Assembly: GCA_030323885.1 (NCBI GenBank)
Contig: CM059189.1
Span: forward strand, 47,127,015 to 47,191,014
Direction of reading: 5' to 3'
From: Branchipolynoe longqiensis
Taxonomy: Eukaryota > Annelida > Polychaeta > Phyllodocida > Polynoidae
Length of the DNA stretch: 64,000 nucleotides
The translations under genes were made by a program, and so were the position numbers. Shown in pieces: positions 10,783-22,737 of this stretch; position 1 is the first letter of the stretch, and each line of letters starts with the position of its first letter. The notes beneath the pieces are model-generated. The model was not told the origin of the DNA. It did no database searches and saw nothing but the letters and a program-made list of their open reading frames with translations.

Positions 10783-10834
10783 TGGTCGGTTGGTTGTTGG
10801 AGTTTTACATCCTGGCAACGTCTAAGAGTGGTCA
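10783..10834 (-). mobile_element. SINE-A 3' end, interrupted by a SINE-B
   Basis: ggttggttgttggagtttta, then catcctggcaacgtctaag. It continues after the SINE-B at 11127. Confidence 0.85.
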
Positions 10835-11126
10835 TACACAAATGAAGCTTGTTTTATTTAACGACGCCTCTAGAGCACATTGATTTTTATCATCGTCTAG
10901 TGGATGTCAAACAGATGGTCATTCTGACATATTTCTTTGGAGGAAACCCGCTGCCACCACATAGGCTACTCTTTCCAATAAGCAACAAGGGGTCTTTTAT
11001 TTGCACTTTCCCACAGAAAGGACAGCACATACCACAGCCTTTGATGAACCAGTTGTGGATCACTGGTTGGAAATGATAATACCCCAAACTGCAAATGGGT
11101 CCATTGAGCAGGACGTCCCGCTCCCT
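10835..11126 (-). mobile_element. SINE-B copy with 8-bp target duplication
   Basis: Full-length copy including acgacgcctctagagcac and the head-side segment up to cccgctcccta. AGTGGTCA is duplicated at 10827-10834 and 11127-11134. Inserted in a SINE-A. Confidence 0.92.
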
Positions 11127-11620
11127 AGTGGTCAAATCAGGACGGGTACCGACTTGTGACAGTGCGCACTCACAGCGACTTTATGGTTGGTTGGTTGTTG
11201 GAGTTTTACGTCCTGGCAATATCTAAGGTCCTACTAGGATGGGTACCGACTTGTGACAGTGCACACTCACGGTGTCTTTATAGTTGGTTGGTTGTTGGAG
11301 TTTTACATCCTGCCAACATCTAGGGTCGTATCAGGACAGGTGCCGACTTGTGACTGTGCACTCACTGCAACTTTATAGACTTGCCCCACTGGGAAACCAG
11401 ACCACCAGCACCATGACCCGATATCCCACTCAAGTTACATTATCCTGACAACGACCTAACCAGTTCTTGCCCTATCCTATTAATACCGAGCGCCAAGCTA
11501 GGAAACTGACAAGTACCAATTTTGTAATACGTCATTGGTCTGACTCGACCGGGACTCCAATTCCCCGATCTCCCGCACGGGAGGGAGGCCTGCGCTCTAC
11601 CGATTCGGCCACCGCCCCCG
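11127..11620 (-). mobile_element. Run of three SINE-A segments, the last with a head
   Basis: The remainder of the interrupted copy (11127-11184), a second 3' segment (11185-11283) and a third nearly full copy (11284-11620). Both internal joints fall at the same point of the body, tttatagttggttggttg or close to it, so either tandem duplication or repeated insertion at one site is implied. Confidence 0.85.
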
Positions 11621-11704
11621 GTTGCGACCTAAGAAGACCCAACTTCAGGTGAGTTTGGTAGGGCCGCAGCTGACCGTGGCGCCACCTGGGTGACGCGCCG
11701 ATAA

Positions 11705-12010
11705 TCACCACCGTCTGGTCGCGGGAGGAGGTGGAGGAGGGAGGAGGAGGAGGGGGAGGAGGAGGGGGAGGTGGAGGAGGAGGAGGAGGAGGTGGTGGAG
11801 GAGGAGTAGGCGGAGGAGCAGTAGGAGGTGGTGGATGAAGAGGTGGAGGAGGAGGAGGAGGAGGAGGTGGAGGAGGAGGTGGAGGAGGAGGTGGAGGAAG
11901 AGGTGGAGGAAGAGGTGGAGGGGGAGGGGGAGAAGGAGGAGGAGGAGGACGAGGAGGAGGAGGTGGCGGCCGCGGCTGTGGCGGTGACTGTGGCCGTGGC
12001 CTTGGCGGTG
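11705..12010. repeat. (GGA)n/(GGT)n trinucleotide tract
   Basis: Interrupted ggaggaggt repeats, purine-rich on plus, passing into ggcggtggc. The Glu-rich and Leu-rich frames across it are compositional. Confidence 0.93.
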
Positions 12011-12289
12011 GCGGCGGCGGGAGGGGTGGGGCCGAGGAGCAGACGCTGCCGAGATCAGTTCGCCTGGAGGAACGCCACGAACGAACAAGGGGAGACGCAG
12101 GAGGAGCTGCAGTAGCAGGAACTATTACTACTGCGCGCCTTCAGCTAGAGGAGTTGGGCAGTTGGAATAGTGCGCCAAGCGGCGGACACATGTACTAAGA
12201 CTGCATATATGTTATATTACACACACGTTGCCGCACGCCCGCAAGTGATATTATATAGCCATCGGGGTTTGGATTGATTCAGGCGGGGC

Positions 12290-12700
12290 AAATCGCCCCC
12301 CCCCCTCACCTCCCACCCTCCTCCCGTCTACTTTCCGCCCTCCTCCCCAACTCCCTTCCGCCCTCCCGTCACTGCTCTCTCCCCCCCCCCCCACCCCCCC
12401 GCCCAGACACTGCCCGAAAATGGACCGGGGCCGGGGCTGTCCCCCCGCGCCGCGGAGACCCCGACACGGGGCCGGCCGGGCTGCCGGTGAGGCAACACCG
12501 TGCGGCGGCGTGACCAGGCCGTGAGCCGCGACCCACACAGCCACACTCTCAGCCCGCAACAACTGCCACCACGGGCCATGGTCACCGGGACCGCCGCCGC
12601 CGTCTCCGTCAGTTCTACCATCCGAATCACTGAGCCTGTCACAAGGCGTGGAGAGCCCCCGACGCTACTCCCAACGCGCTAAGACAAAACTTTACCCACC
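12290..12700. other. C-rich then CpG-rich segment
   Basis: Pyrimidine-rich to about 12410, then many CpGs (cgcgccgcggagaccccg and others) to 12680. It could be a CpG island with an unrecognised first exon: ccggtgaggc near 12485 resembles a donor site. No protein similarity was recognised. Confidence 0.35.
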
Positions 12701-12794
12701 CACCTCTCTGCTAAAAAAAATGATATTGCTTAAATGCTAATAACCATCCCGCGAAAAAAAAAATTAAGCCGCTAAAATTGTCCTCATACCCGAC

Positions 12795-13085
12795 ACACCT
12801 CGAATCTCCCTCACCCTTAACCTCCCCCATCCCTAACCTCCCCCATCCCCAACCTTCCCCACTCCAAACCTTGCACATCCCTAACCAACTCCCCCTACCC
12901 CAAACCTCCCCCACACCCCTAACCTCCCCACACACCTCTAACCTCCCCCACACCCCTAACCTCCCCTCACACCCCTAACCTCCCCCCACACCTCTAACCT
13001 CCTCCCCACCCCACACCCAAACCTCCTCCCACCCTAACCACCCCCACCCCTAACCTAACCTCCCCGACTCCAAACCTCCCCCCAC
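12795..13085. repeat. C-rich minisatellite of cccctaacctcc units
   Basis: About 20 imperfect copies of 12-17 bp built on ccctaacctcccc. Superficially telomere-like (CCCTAA), but the unit is longer and irregular. Confidence 0.9.
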
Positions 13086-13551
13086 TTAGCAGGTGATTGC
13101 GGATTAACGATGATCACCACCACCACCACTACTAGCAGCATCAGGAGGAGGACTGGAGATTCAGCCTGAGCTACTCAGGCACCCAGGAGGCGCTCACAGC
13201 CACCTGGTCAGCACAGGTATGTAGGAGCAGGAGAAGGAGCAGTAGGAGGAGGAGGAGGAGCAGGGGATTGGCATAAATATTACAGATTCGGGCTAGGGGA
13301 GGGAGCAATTACTAACAAATCACACATGACTTTAACAATAACAAAAAACACACAAACAATTATTACACAGAACTACTCATATTTATTTCTGTCCCTAGAT
13401 GAAAATGGAATAGTTGAATTCGCCTTATGGAGAGCTTGATATAACTACATCTCTTACGGTATCTAACCATACACAAGTTTCAGGGTCATCATACGCTACA
13501 TTGTTAGTTCCTACTGTGAATAACATTTGGATGTTTTTTTCAGGGCTATTT
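13086..13551. other. No recognised gene
   Basis: Short cac and gga repeats, otherwise unassigned. Confidence 0.4.
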
Positions 13552-13970
13552 TCTGTGTGTGTGTGTTTATGCGCACATGTATGTGTGTTTATGCGTCTGT
13601 TCCTGCGTCTGAGTGTGTTTGTGGGTTTGTGTTTGTGTTTATGAGAGTATGTGAGTGTGTTTGTGTGAGTGTATGTTAGTGTATGTGTTTGTGTGTGAGT
13701 GTATATGTTTGTGTGAGTGTGTTTGTAGGTTGGCCTGTGTTTGTGTGTGTTTGCATGTGTGTTTATGTGAGTGTATGTTAGTGTATGTGTTTGTGTGTGA
13801 GTGCATATGTTTGTGTGAGGGTGTTTGTAGGTTGGTCTGTGTGTTTGTGTGAGTGTATGTGTGTTTGCATGCGTAGTTCTGTGTTTGTATATTTGTATGC
13901 ATGTTTGTCTGTGTGTTTGCATGTGTGTTTGTGTGCGTTTGTATGTGTGTGTTTGTGCGTGAGTGCATGT
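13552..13970. repeat. TG-rich minisatellite (gtgtgtttgtgtgagtgtat units)
   Basis: Irregular gt/ttt/ga repeats with a longer unit containing ttgtaggttggtctgtg that recurs at about 13722 and 13826. Confidence 0.9.
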
Positions 13971-14297
13971 ATTTTTCGCTTAGCGTGGTGTTTTGGGGGG
14001 GGGTGGCATCCTTTTACACAAGCTCTCCCCAAATGACATCACTCCTGAAATGAGTCCGTTATGTTGTCATGACAACGCTTAGATTTCTTATCCTGGAAGA
14101 ATAGTGGTAGGTGTGACCAGATGAACCAAGCAGTGGCATGCTTGTGGTGTGAAAATACGGTAACCTGCCAACGTGACACATCAACGCCTTAGATACCACC
14201 CCCCACTGAAGCAAGCACCACTTGATACGCCTGAATATATGCAGGTCAATTAGTTGATTAATGAATTAATTAATTGGATTTTCTGATTAATTAATTG

Positions 14298-14640
14298 GCG
14301 ACCGGACGCAGTGGTCGAATCGGTAGAGCGCAGGCTTCCCGTGCAGAACATCGGGGGATAGAATCCCAGCCGAGTCTAACCAATAACTTATAGTTATAAA
14401 ATTGATACTTGTCGTCACCTAGCCTGGTGCTCGGCATTAATAGGATAGGACAAGGACTGGTAGGATAGGACAAGTACCAGGATAATGTGACTGAGTGAGA
14501 TATTGGGTCATTGTGCTGGCATCCTGAACTCCCAGTGGGGCAGCACTATAAGGTCACCATGAGTATGCACTGCCACAAGTCGGTACCCATCCTGATATGA
14601 CCTTAGATGTTGCCAGGATGTAAATCCCAACAAACAAACA
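14298..14640 (+). mobile_element. SINE-A copy, sense orientation
   Basis: Head gtggtcgaatcggtagagcg at 14311, B-box region near 14355, body, and 3' end gatgttgccaggatgtaaat followed by caacaaacaaac. Confidence 0.9.
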
Positions 14641-15090
14641 TCTTGTTTTGAAAGTTTTGAAAGTGAGCCGGGTGAGAGGAGGTTTATGGCGTTGATGAGG
14701 CAGGGAGGAGAGAATGCCTGCTCCGCAGTGAATGACATGGAAGTTAAGGTGGTTAGAGAGAAATATTAAAGGGCTGCTGTTATTTATGTCCACATAATAA
14801 ATTATATAGTACATATTATATATATATACCAAGATGCTGTATATACTTGACACGGGTGAATGTCAATCAGGTGCTGGAGGGCTTAAAGGTGGTCTGCAAA
14901 ATGATGTCGGCAACAGAATTCAGAGAAGGCGGTGTCTAAAAATAACTGTGAATCAGAACCAAGTCACTGCACACAAAAAAAAACAAGTAAACCATGTTTC
15001 TCAAATGAATAATTGCATGCACTTGGTAGTTGGGCAGTCTGTTTCTATCTCTTTGAACAACTTGTGTTTCTGCATGAGACAGTGGATGGG
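14641..15090. other. No recognised gene or repeat
   Basis: A/T-rich in part, with a tatatata stretch near 14818. Unassigned. Confidence 0.4.
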
Positions 15091-15183
15091 AGGGAGGTTG
15101 GGAGTGGTGGCGATAGTGACGGTGGTGGTGGAGGTGGTGGTGGTAGTGATGGGGTGGTGTTGGTGGTGAAAGGGGTAGTTATG

Positions 15184-15340
15184 GTTGTTGTTTGCTGTTT
15201 TACATTCAAGCAACATCTAAGGTCATATCAGGTCCGGTACCGAATTGTGACAGCATGCACTTTATAGTGCTGCCCCACTGGGAAATCCGGCCACTGACAC
15301 CATGACCCAATATCACACAGTCACATTATTCTGATAATGA
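15184..15340 (-). mobile_element. SINE-A fragment
   Basis: From ttttacattcaagcaacatc to cacattattctgataatg; the head is missing. Confidence 0.85.
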
Positions 15341-15440
15341 TGGTGTTGATAAGGATGGTGGTGATAGGGATGGTGGTGGTAGTGGTGGCGGTGATAGGGA
15401 TGATGGTGGTAGTGGTGGTGGTAGTAGTAGTAGTGGTGGT

Positions 15441-15570
15441 GGTTTGATTGATTGATTGGTGGTTGCTTTACGCCGTGTCGACAACATAGGCCATATTCAA
15501 CTTTCAAGGCGAGAAATGTTTGTTTTTGGTTCAAGCCATCACTTTTACATGTAAAAGCAGACGTTCAATT
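15441..15570 (-). mobile_element. LINE-1 3'-end fragment
   Basis: gattgattgattggtggttg followed by ctttacgccgtgtcgacaac, as at 27331, ending after about 130 bp. Confidence 0.82.
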
Positions 15571-16041
15571 ATGGTGCTGGTGGGGATGGTGGTAGTGGTG
15601 GTGGTAGTGGTGATTGTGGTGATGATGATAGTGGTAGTGGTGGTGGTGGTGATGATCGTGGTGGTGGTGGTGCTGATGATAGTGGTGGTGGTGGTGATAG
15701 GGATAGTGGTAGTAGTGGTAGTAGTGGTGGTGGTGATAGTCGTGGTGGTGGTGGTGATAGTGATAGTGGTGGTGATGGTGGCGGTGATAGTGGCAGTGGT
15801 GGCGGTGGTGGCGGTGGTGGTGGTGGTGGTGGTGGTGGTGGTGGGGCTGTTGGAAGCGTCTGTCGACACGAGTGATGTGAGGAAGATGGCAGTTAGTGCA
15901 GGCTGGGCGTTTCTGTTGTATAACAAAACCGTTGCCCCTCACCTGTTTGTTCAGGTGTTACAAAGGCACGCTGACAGCTCCCATCCTCTCAACCCTCACT
16001 CCACCCCAAACTGTGCACTGTGGTTCACTAAAAAGGAATAT

Positions 16042-16374
16042 GGGATGTGGTGGCCCAATCGGGAAAGTGCAGGCTTCCCGTGCGGAAGGTTGGGAGTCAG
16101 AATCCCAGCCGAATCAAACCAATGACTTATAAAATTGATGTTTGTCACTACCTAGCCTGGCACTCTGCATTAATAGGATAGGACAAGGACTGGTTAGCAC
16201 AGTGCCAGGATAATGTGACTGTGTGGGATATCGGGTCACGGTGCCGGTTGCCTGGTCTCCCAGTGGGGCAGCACTATTAGTATTAAGTCGCCATGAGTGC
16301 GCACTGTCACAAGTCGGTACCCGTCCTGATATGACCTCAGATGTTGCTAGGATGTAAAACAATAAAACAAACAT
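16042..16374 (+). mobile_element. SINE-A copy, sense orientation
   Basis: gtggtggcccaatcgggaaa head, body and gatgttgctaggatgtaaaa 3' end with an acaataaaacaaac tail. Confidence 0.9.
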
Positions 16375-16765
16375 CTATGAAAGGACACAGCGACACAGAC
16401 GCCCGCCCACCCTTCCGCTGCTCCAACCACACATTCTAACCGCACACGCTGTGAAGTGCGCTTTATACATAGAGGCAAAATGGAGAAAGCAAAACCAGTG
16501 AACACAATATATACGGCTGTCACTCTTTTCTTTTTTTAAATATGGATTCCGTGTCTTATATAAAAAGGATTTGTGATGTGGCATTGGAACATATTACATC
16601 TTTGAAATCCCATAACGCTGTTCTCCTACAAAAATAAACCTCACTGAATTATACGTCATTAAAACAAAGACCCTATAATACTAAGACGCTCACTCAGCCA
16701 GTACTGTGAAATGAAGAGAACAGCCAGCGCACCAGTTGGAGAGTTTGATCATTTAATAGCGCTAT

Positions 16766-17133
16766 CATACCTGCCAACTTTTGTTAAACGAAAATCCTAA
16801 TAATAGAAATCCATCTGAGCGAAGCAATCGACAATCCGGCGAGTCTGCCATTTTGCTTGTGTGACTGAATCGGCGATGAAACGCGAGCGATGATTGGTCG
16901 AAATGTATTGTATGCACGCAATTGGACCAATGGATATGCGTGTACTATTACCAGTGTAAAGTAATCGGGACAGGTGTAAAACCCGCATACTCCGCGGTGC
17001 GGGCGGGACGCGGGCCGGATTTTTTTCGAATTTGATTTTGAAAAAGCAGAATAATGTTTATAATTCGTAGGGCGGAATGAGAATTAAAAAAATCGTAATT
17101 ATTCCGCCAAAATCGTAATAGTTGGCAGGTATG
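16766..17133. mobile_element. Nested TIR element (catacctgccaact ends)
   Basis: Left catacctgccaactttt and right, read inverted, catacctgccaactatt. The flanks CGCTAT and CGTTAT may be an imperfect duplication. 368 bp, non-coding, inside the element 16665-18128. Confidence 0.82.
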
Positions 17134-17394
17134 CGTTATAATGGGTTGTGCGAATGGTGTGTGTGCTTGAGCGTGTGTGTGTGCATGTGCATGTGTTACT
17201 GTGCTGGAAGAAGGATACTGGGGCAATGTATGTATGGTGGCAGGGGTGGGTGGGTGGGGTGGAGAGGAGCAGGGTGGGGGTAGCAGTGGTGGTGGGAGTT
17301 TTATAGGAGTAGCAACACGCAACCAGTGGGGCCCTCTGCCCCCCCCCCCCTGCTTATATCAGGGAGGGGGTCGTGAGGTGTGGTGTTAGAGCGT

Positions 17395-17935
17395 CGACTG
17401 AGGTGGGTGAGGAGGGGGGGGGGGAGGGGATGGGGGAGAGGGAGTGCTGGGGAGGAAGAGGGAGTGTGAGGGAGGAAGGGGGAGGAAGGGGGGAGGAAAG
17501 GGGAGGGGGGGGGAACGAGAAGGGGAGGGAGGTGTGTGAGAGCGCCGAGTGAGGTGGGGGAGGAGGGGGAGGGGGAGAGGGGTTGTGGGGGAGGAAGGGG
17601 GGAGGGGGAGGAAAGGAAGGGGGATGAAGTAGAAGGAAGGGGGGGGGGGAGGGAGGTGAGGTGTGAGAGCGCTGGGTAAGGTGGATGAGGAGGAAGATGG
17701 GGAGAGGGAAGGGTGGGGATGGGAAGGGGAAGGGGAGGGGAAGGGCAGTGAGCCTGGGGGAGGATGAGACGGAGGAGAAGGGGAGGGGGAGGGGGAGGGA
17801 GGGGCAATAGCAGTGAGGCCAGCAGGAGGGAGCGGAGGGAGGGAGCGGAGGGCGGGAGAGGGGGGGAGGAGGGGGAGAGAGTGGGGGAATGAGGGAGGGC
17901 GGGGCAGAGGGAGGTGGGAACCAGGCAGGAGGTGC
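17395..17935. repeat. Purine-rich tract with about 140-bp units
   Basis: gggga-rich sequence in which gagcgycgaytgaggtgg-like motifs recur near 17387, 17540 and 17667. It lies inside the 16665-18128 element, so it probably expanded there after insertion or was carried by it. Confidence 0.85.
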
Positions 17936-18251
17936 AACATTGGCCAAATCCAAATGACAGGCAATCTCTCTTTTTTAATTTTAAACTCACCCTCTCACCT
18001 TGTTTACATGTGAAATACCAGCCAACAGCTAGCTGGACTGATCAAACCCACTACAAGATGGCACTGCAAAATTTACATTACCATGGGAGAGATAGGGAGT
18101 GAGGCGTCTTAGTGTTATAGGGTCTTTGATTAAAAGAAGTATTTCTGATGTATAATATGTATAACATGATAGTGTTTGTTCATAGCCAACAGTCCTTTAG
18201 CTATAGTGGCACCACCCAAAGGGGGAAATGCATAGTAGTGTTCTGTCTTAG

Positions 18252-19527
18252 TAGGTACTCCAAAGTGGGCGTATACGGTGTCCGCAGCGCAAAATTTCAA
18301 CTATTTTAACCGTTTAAAAAAGGCTTGAATCTCCACTAATTCTGCTTGGTTTGAAATAAAAATTATATCAAATTAAAGCTTGTTCTTTTGTCTTTTAGGG
18401 TGTCTGATTTTTAATTATCATTATGAAATAAATCAGTCAATGGACATTTGTTGGCGGGTACCATCGGCAGCTCTGAGCATGCTCGCCGATTTTGTTTTCA
18501 TCCAGTCTGAGCTACTCCCTTCCCTAAACTTGATGGCTTGGTGAGTACATTGACCTGAGCTAAAAATAACCACCAATAAAAGATAGAGAAGAATCTAGGC
18601 TTCATTAGCATATCAAGCATGAGTGTTTCTGAGTGGGAAATTTGATTGAACTGAAGGAGTGAAAACATTAAGACATTAATCCTCCTTGAAAATTGATCAG
18701 GATCATTTTGAAAATTATATCATCAGAAAGCTTAAGTCTTGCTCTACCTAACCAGAACAATATTTGGTTGAGATTTATATCATGCGCATCAAGGTTGGTC
18801 TGAGAAGTGACTGCTGCAAGAATGTGGCTATTGTCAGCTCGCGATGCTTAAAAGTGAATGTTGTCTTTCTTTCTCTGATCAGTTAGAAAATGATGTCATC
18901 ATGTAGAGCTTTTAATTCTGGTTATTTTGGTATAAAGAGTGCAGTGATCGGACAATTAGAATGGGAGTTATGCTATTTTTCTTAATTTTATTGTCAGCTT
19001 GCGATGCCTAAAATTGAATATTGGCTTTCTTTCTCTGATCAGTTAGAAAATTATGTCATCATGTAGAGCTTTTGATTCTGGTTATTTTGGTATAAAGATT
19101 GCTGTGATAGGACAATTAGAACGGGAGTTATGCTATTTTTCTATATTTTACTGAATTTATTATTGGTGGTTGCTGGAAATTAAGGAATTTAGCAAGTTTG
19201 ACATGAAATTTTAGAAAGAATACTAACAGTGATGGTCTGTAAAAAAATTGAGCTTCTTATTTGTACTATAGAGAATGAGATTCTTTAATATTGGACAGAT
19301 CATATGCAAAATAGCTTCCAGGTGGGACCCGAAAATCCAAGATTTGGCTAATTTGGAAATGTGCACAAATCGGGGCAAAAAATCAATCTTTAAACACTCA
19401 TAACTTTGCAGCTATTCAATCGATCTAAATGATTTTTATATCATTGAGATCCAATTTAAAAGATCTGTACAGATATATAAGATGTAATACTGACCTGTTG
19501 AAAATAGAAATCACTTTGGAGTACCTA
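18252..19527. mobile_element. 1.28-kb TIR element with perfect 16-bp TIR and 7-bp duplication
   Basis: TIR taggtactccaaagtg at 18252 and its exact complement ending at 19527; GTCTTAG at 18245-18251 and 19528-19534. Internal segments (tctctgatcagttagaaaat, tggtataaag) are duplicated about 165 bp apart. No long open frame. An intact non-autonomous DNA transposon of unknown superfamily. Confidence 0.9.
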
Positions 19528-19786
19528 GTCTTAGTACACATTTCTAACACCAGGGGTTTAAAGCAGTCTAATAATGTGCCTTTGACCAGATTGTGAATGA
19601 ACACGTGACACTCTGTCTTACATATGTAGTTACTTCTATCCACCTGTTACTAGAGGGCCCCATCACCAGTTACTATGGGGCTGCTGCATTTGCTACTATG
19701 GGGCTCCTGGTGTTACATATCTGAATGCAACACCCATCATCAACAACTCCCAACAAATCACACATTACATAGTTGTTTGACATTAA

Positions 19787-20134
19787 AATTGCATAGTCCG
19801 ATAAAAGCATAAAATTTTCTAAAGCAAAGCACTTATCTAGATTTTAACCTGCGTATCTAACTTAGATACGAGTTCACTTATTAAGTATTTGTTGCCACAC
19901 GGAAGGGCGTACCAGGACATTTTAATTGAACCTGTTATTGTTGAAGTCTATGGGGTCGGACTTTTGGCAAGCATGCCAAATTTGATTTAGCATGTTTACA
20001 CTTCAAATATCACCAAAGTTACCAATTTTAAATCGAAGTTACTTCAAGATTATGTAAGATAGATTCTAACGATCAAGCTCATATATTTATCTCAGAAAAT
20101 GATAGAAATTCAAAACCCTCGGACAACGCAACTT
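19787..20134. mobile_element. Kolobok-like TTAA element (copy 1)
   Basis: Family with ends agctgcatagyccgatg and TTAA on both sides. Here the left end is aattgcatagtccgat, the right end cggacaacgcaact, with TTAA at 19783-19786 and 20135-20138. 348 bp, non-coding. Confidence 0.85.
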
Positions 20135-20138
20135 TTAA

Positions 20139-21017
20139 CAGATAAACCACCTGAAATGTGTACATTTTGCAATATGTACAATTCAACTTTCCACATCCTA
20201 AAATTGTATCCATACCCTATACCGCATGTCCTACCCTATACACCCTCTATCCACGACGACCGTAAATTCCCGATAAAACCCCAGACACAAAAATGGGAGC
20301 TTTTCACATCATATTCGGTGTCAGCGCATGAATGCGGTATTTCGCTGTAGGCTCGGTCAATGGCTGACGCGACATGCGCTTTGTGCCACAGTGGCGCCCC
20401 CAGCCCCCAACTGCCGTGTAAACACAACTTAAGCGCGTGTTGAGAACACCAGGAGGTTAGGGCAGTCAAGCTGGACAGAGGAGCCTCTGGCACATAAACC
20501 AACACCACCATTGATTACCCGTCAGGCCACAGTCTTCACGTACCGGATGCCACTTCACCAACCAGCAATCATCGAACCACAAACAAAGCATTTACCCACA
20601 TTGCTGCTCCACTAAGAAGTGCCATATACAGAAACCTAGTGAATGCATGCACCTAAATTGGATTATATACTGACTTCTATTTTGGGTCTGTATTTCGGGT
20701 AACAGATGCAAAAACATAGGGGGTTACTGTATATATTTGTTTCGCCATTGAGGATTATTGATAGCCCTGCTCTCCCCCACTCCCACCCCGTCCCCCCCCC
20801 CCCTCGCCCATCTCACTCCCCCACACTCCCCTCCCTGCCTTAGCGGTGCTAGTCGGTTTAACCAATAATGGGGTGTCAATACCCCACAGAAACCAGACAT
20901 TCATGTGCTGGAATGTGTACAGGGCCATTCACACATAAGAACCACTCACCACTCACACTTCTATTCAGTCATGTCCACATCTGCCAGACGCTGCCACTTT
21001 ATTTATGCGAGCTGGAT
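20139..21017. other. No recognised gene
   Basis: Mostly unique sequence with a C-rich run near 20785-20805. A minus-strand open frame at 20236-20511 resembles no family I know and has no supporting context. Confidence 0.4.
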
Positions 21018-21340
21018 ATTAATGGTTGGACAGGATACCCGAATAGTAAGAGCGCTGGTTGGCTTCCCGCGTCAAAGCTGTTGGTTCGAAAGCCATCCAA
21101 GTCAAACCAATGGCATACCAAATTTATACTTGTCGCTACCTAGCCTGGCGCTTGGCATTACTAGGATAGGGCAAGGACTGGTTTGTTCCATATCAGGATA
21201 ATGTGATTGAGTGTGATATTGGGTCATGGTGTCAGTGGCCCAGTCTCTCAGTGTGGAGGCACTATAAAGTCACAATGAGTGTGCAGTCACAATTCGGTAC
21301 CTGTCCTCATATTACCTTAGATGTTGCTAGGACGTAAAGT
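21018..21340 (+). mobile_element. SINE-A copy, sense orientation, diverged head
   Basis: A head with tagtaagagcgctggttggc and ttggttcgaaagccatccaa, the SINE-A body and gatgttgctaggacgtaaag. Confidence 0.82.
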
Positions 21341-22172
<832 letters not shown>

Positions 22173-22234
22173 ACATATGAATAGAAATATATGATTCAAA
22201 TTGCGCAAATACATTTTGTGGGTCAGTATGAGCG

Positions 22235-22430
22235 CACCAGCACCATGACATGATATCCCACTCAGTCACATTATCCTAACAGTGAACTAACCAGTCCTTG
22301 CTATATCCTAATAAGCCGAATGCCTGGCTAGGAAGCGACAAGTATCAATTTTATAAGTCATTGGTTTACCTCGACCGGGAACCAACCTCCAGATCTCCCA
22401 AATGCGAGGCCCGCGCTCTACCAATTCGGT
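22235..22430 (-). mobile_element. SINE-A, head-proximal two thirds
   Basis: From cagcaccatgacatgatatc to ctctaccaattcggtcatag; the 3' end was lost at the neighbouring microsatellite. Confidence 0.85.
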
Positions 22431-22703
22431 CATAGTGAGAGTTGGCTTCTACTGTTACGGGTGTAAGTGGGGAGTGGAGGGGTTGGCGAGATGCTAGGGT
22501 TGGGGTGGGGCTGGGGGTGGGGGGGTGGAGTTACTACCGGGGTGGGGGTGCTTAAGTAGAGTGGGTGCAGTGACAGGGGTGACAAGGCACGATGCAATTG
22601 AGGAGGTCCTGAGTGGATTGTTCACTGAGTAACTACCCACATCATACTGAAGAAACACTCAGGCTTAAGGAGGTCCCGTCCTGTATCCACCCCACCCCCC
22701 ACC

Positions 22704-22706
22704 TGA

Positions 22707-22737
<31 letters not shown>

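Larger units (their letters stand above)
15095..15842. repeat. (GGT/GAT)n tracts interrupted by two mobile fragments
   Basis: ggtggt/gatggt repeats at 15095-15170, 15341-15440 and 15571-15842, with a SINE-A fragment and a LINE-1 tail between. The His/Thr- and Val-rich frames are compositional. Confidence 0.9.
16665..18128. mobile_element. 1.46-kb TIR element with 7-bp target duplication
   Basis: Termini caaagaccctataatact (left) and, inverted at the right end, caaagaccctataacact, continuing aagacgctcactc / aagacgcctcactc. ATTAAAA is present at 16658-16664 and 18129-18135. A second member lies at 61877-62676. No transposase frame was seen; the interior carries a nested element and G-rich repeats. 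The 7-bp duplication and CA end are compatible with P-like elements, but the superfamily is unproven. Confidence 0.9.

Noticed and set aside
12420..12700. CpG-rich segment as a promoter/first exon
   Set aside because: No recognisable protein, TATA/initiator or matching downstream exon; left as an unassigned CpG-rich stretch.
14311..14375. Candidate tRNA gene from A- and B-box-like motifs
   Set aside because: The same head is repeated about 20 times attached to the SINE-A body, with mismatched stems; a SINE promoter, not a tRNA gene.
19540..19718. aacaccagg / cctggtgtt inverted ends as another TIR element
   Set aside because: Only about 9 bp match and no target duplication could be seen; may be chance.
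20236..20511. 91-residue minus-strand frame in unique sequence
   Set aside because: No recognisable domain, no splice support, and not in phase with MDN1.
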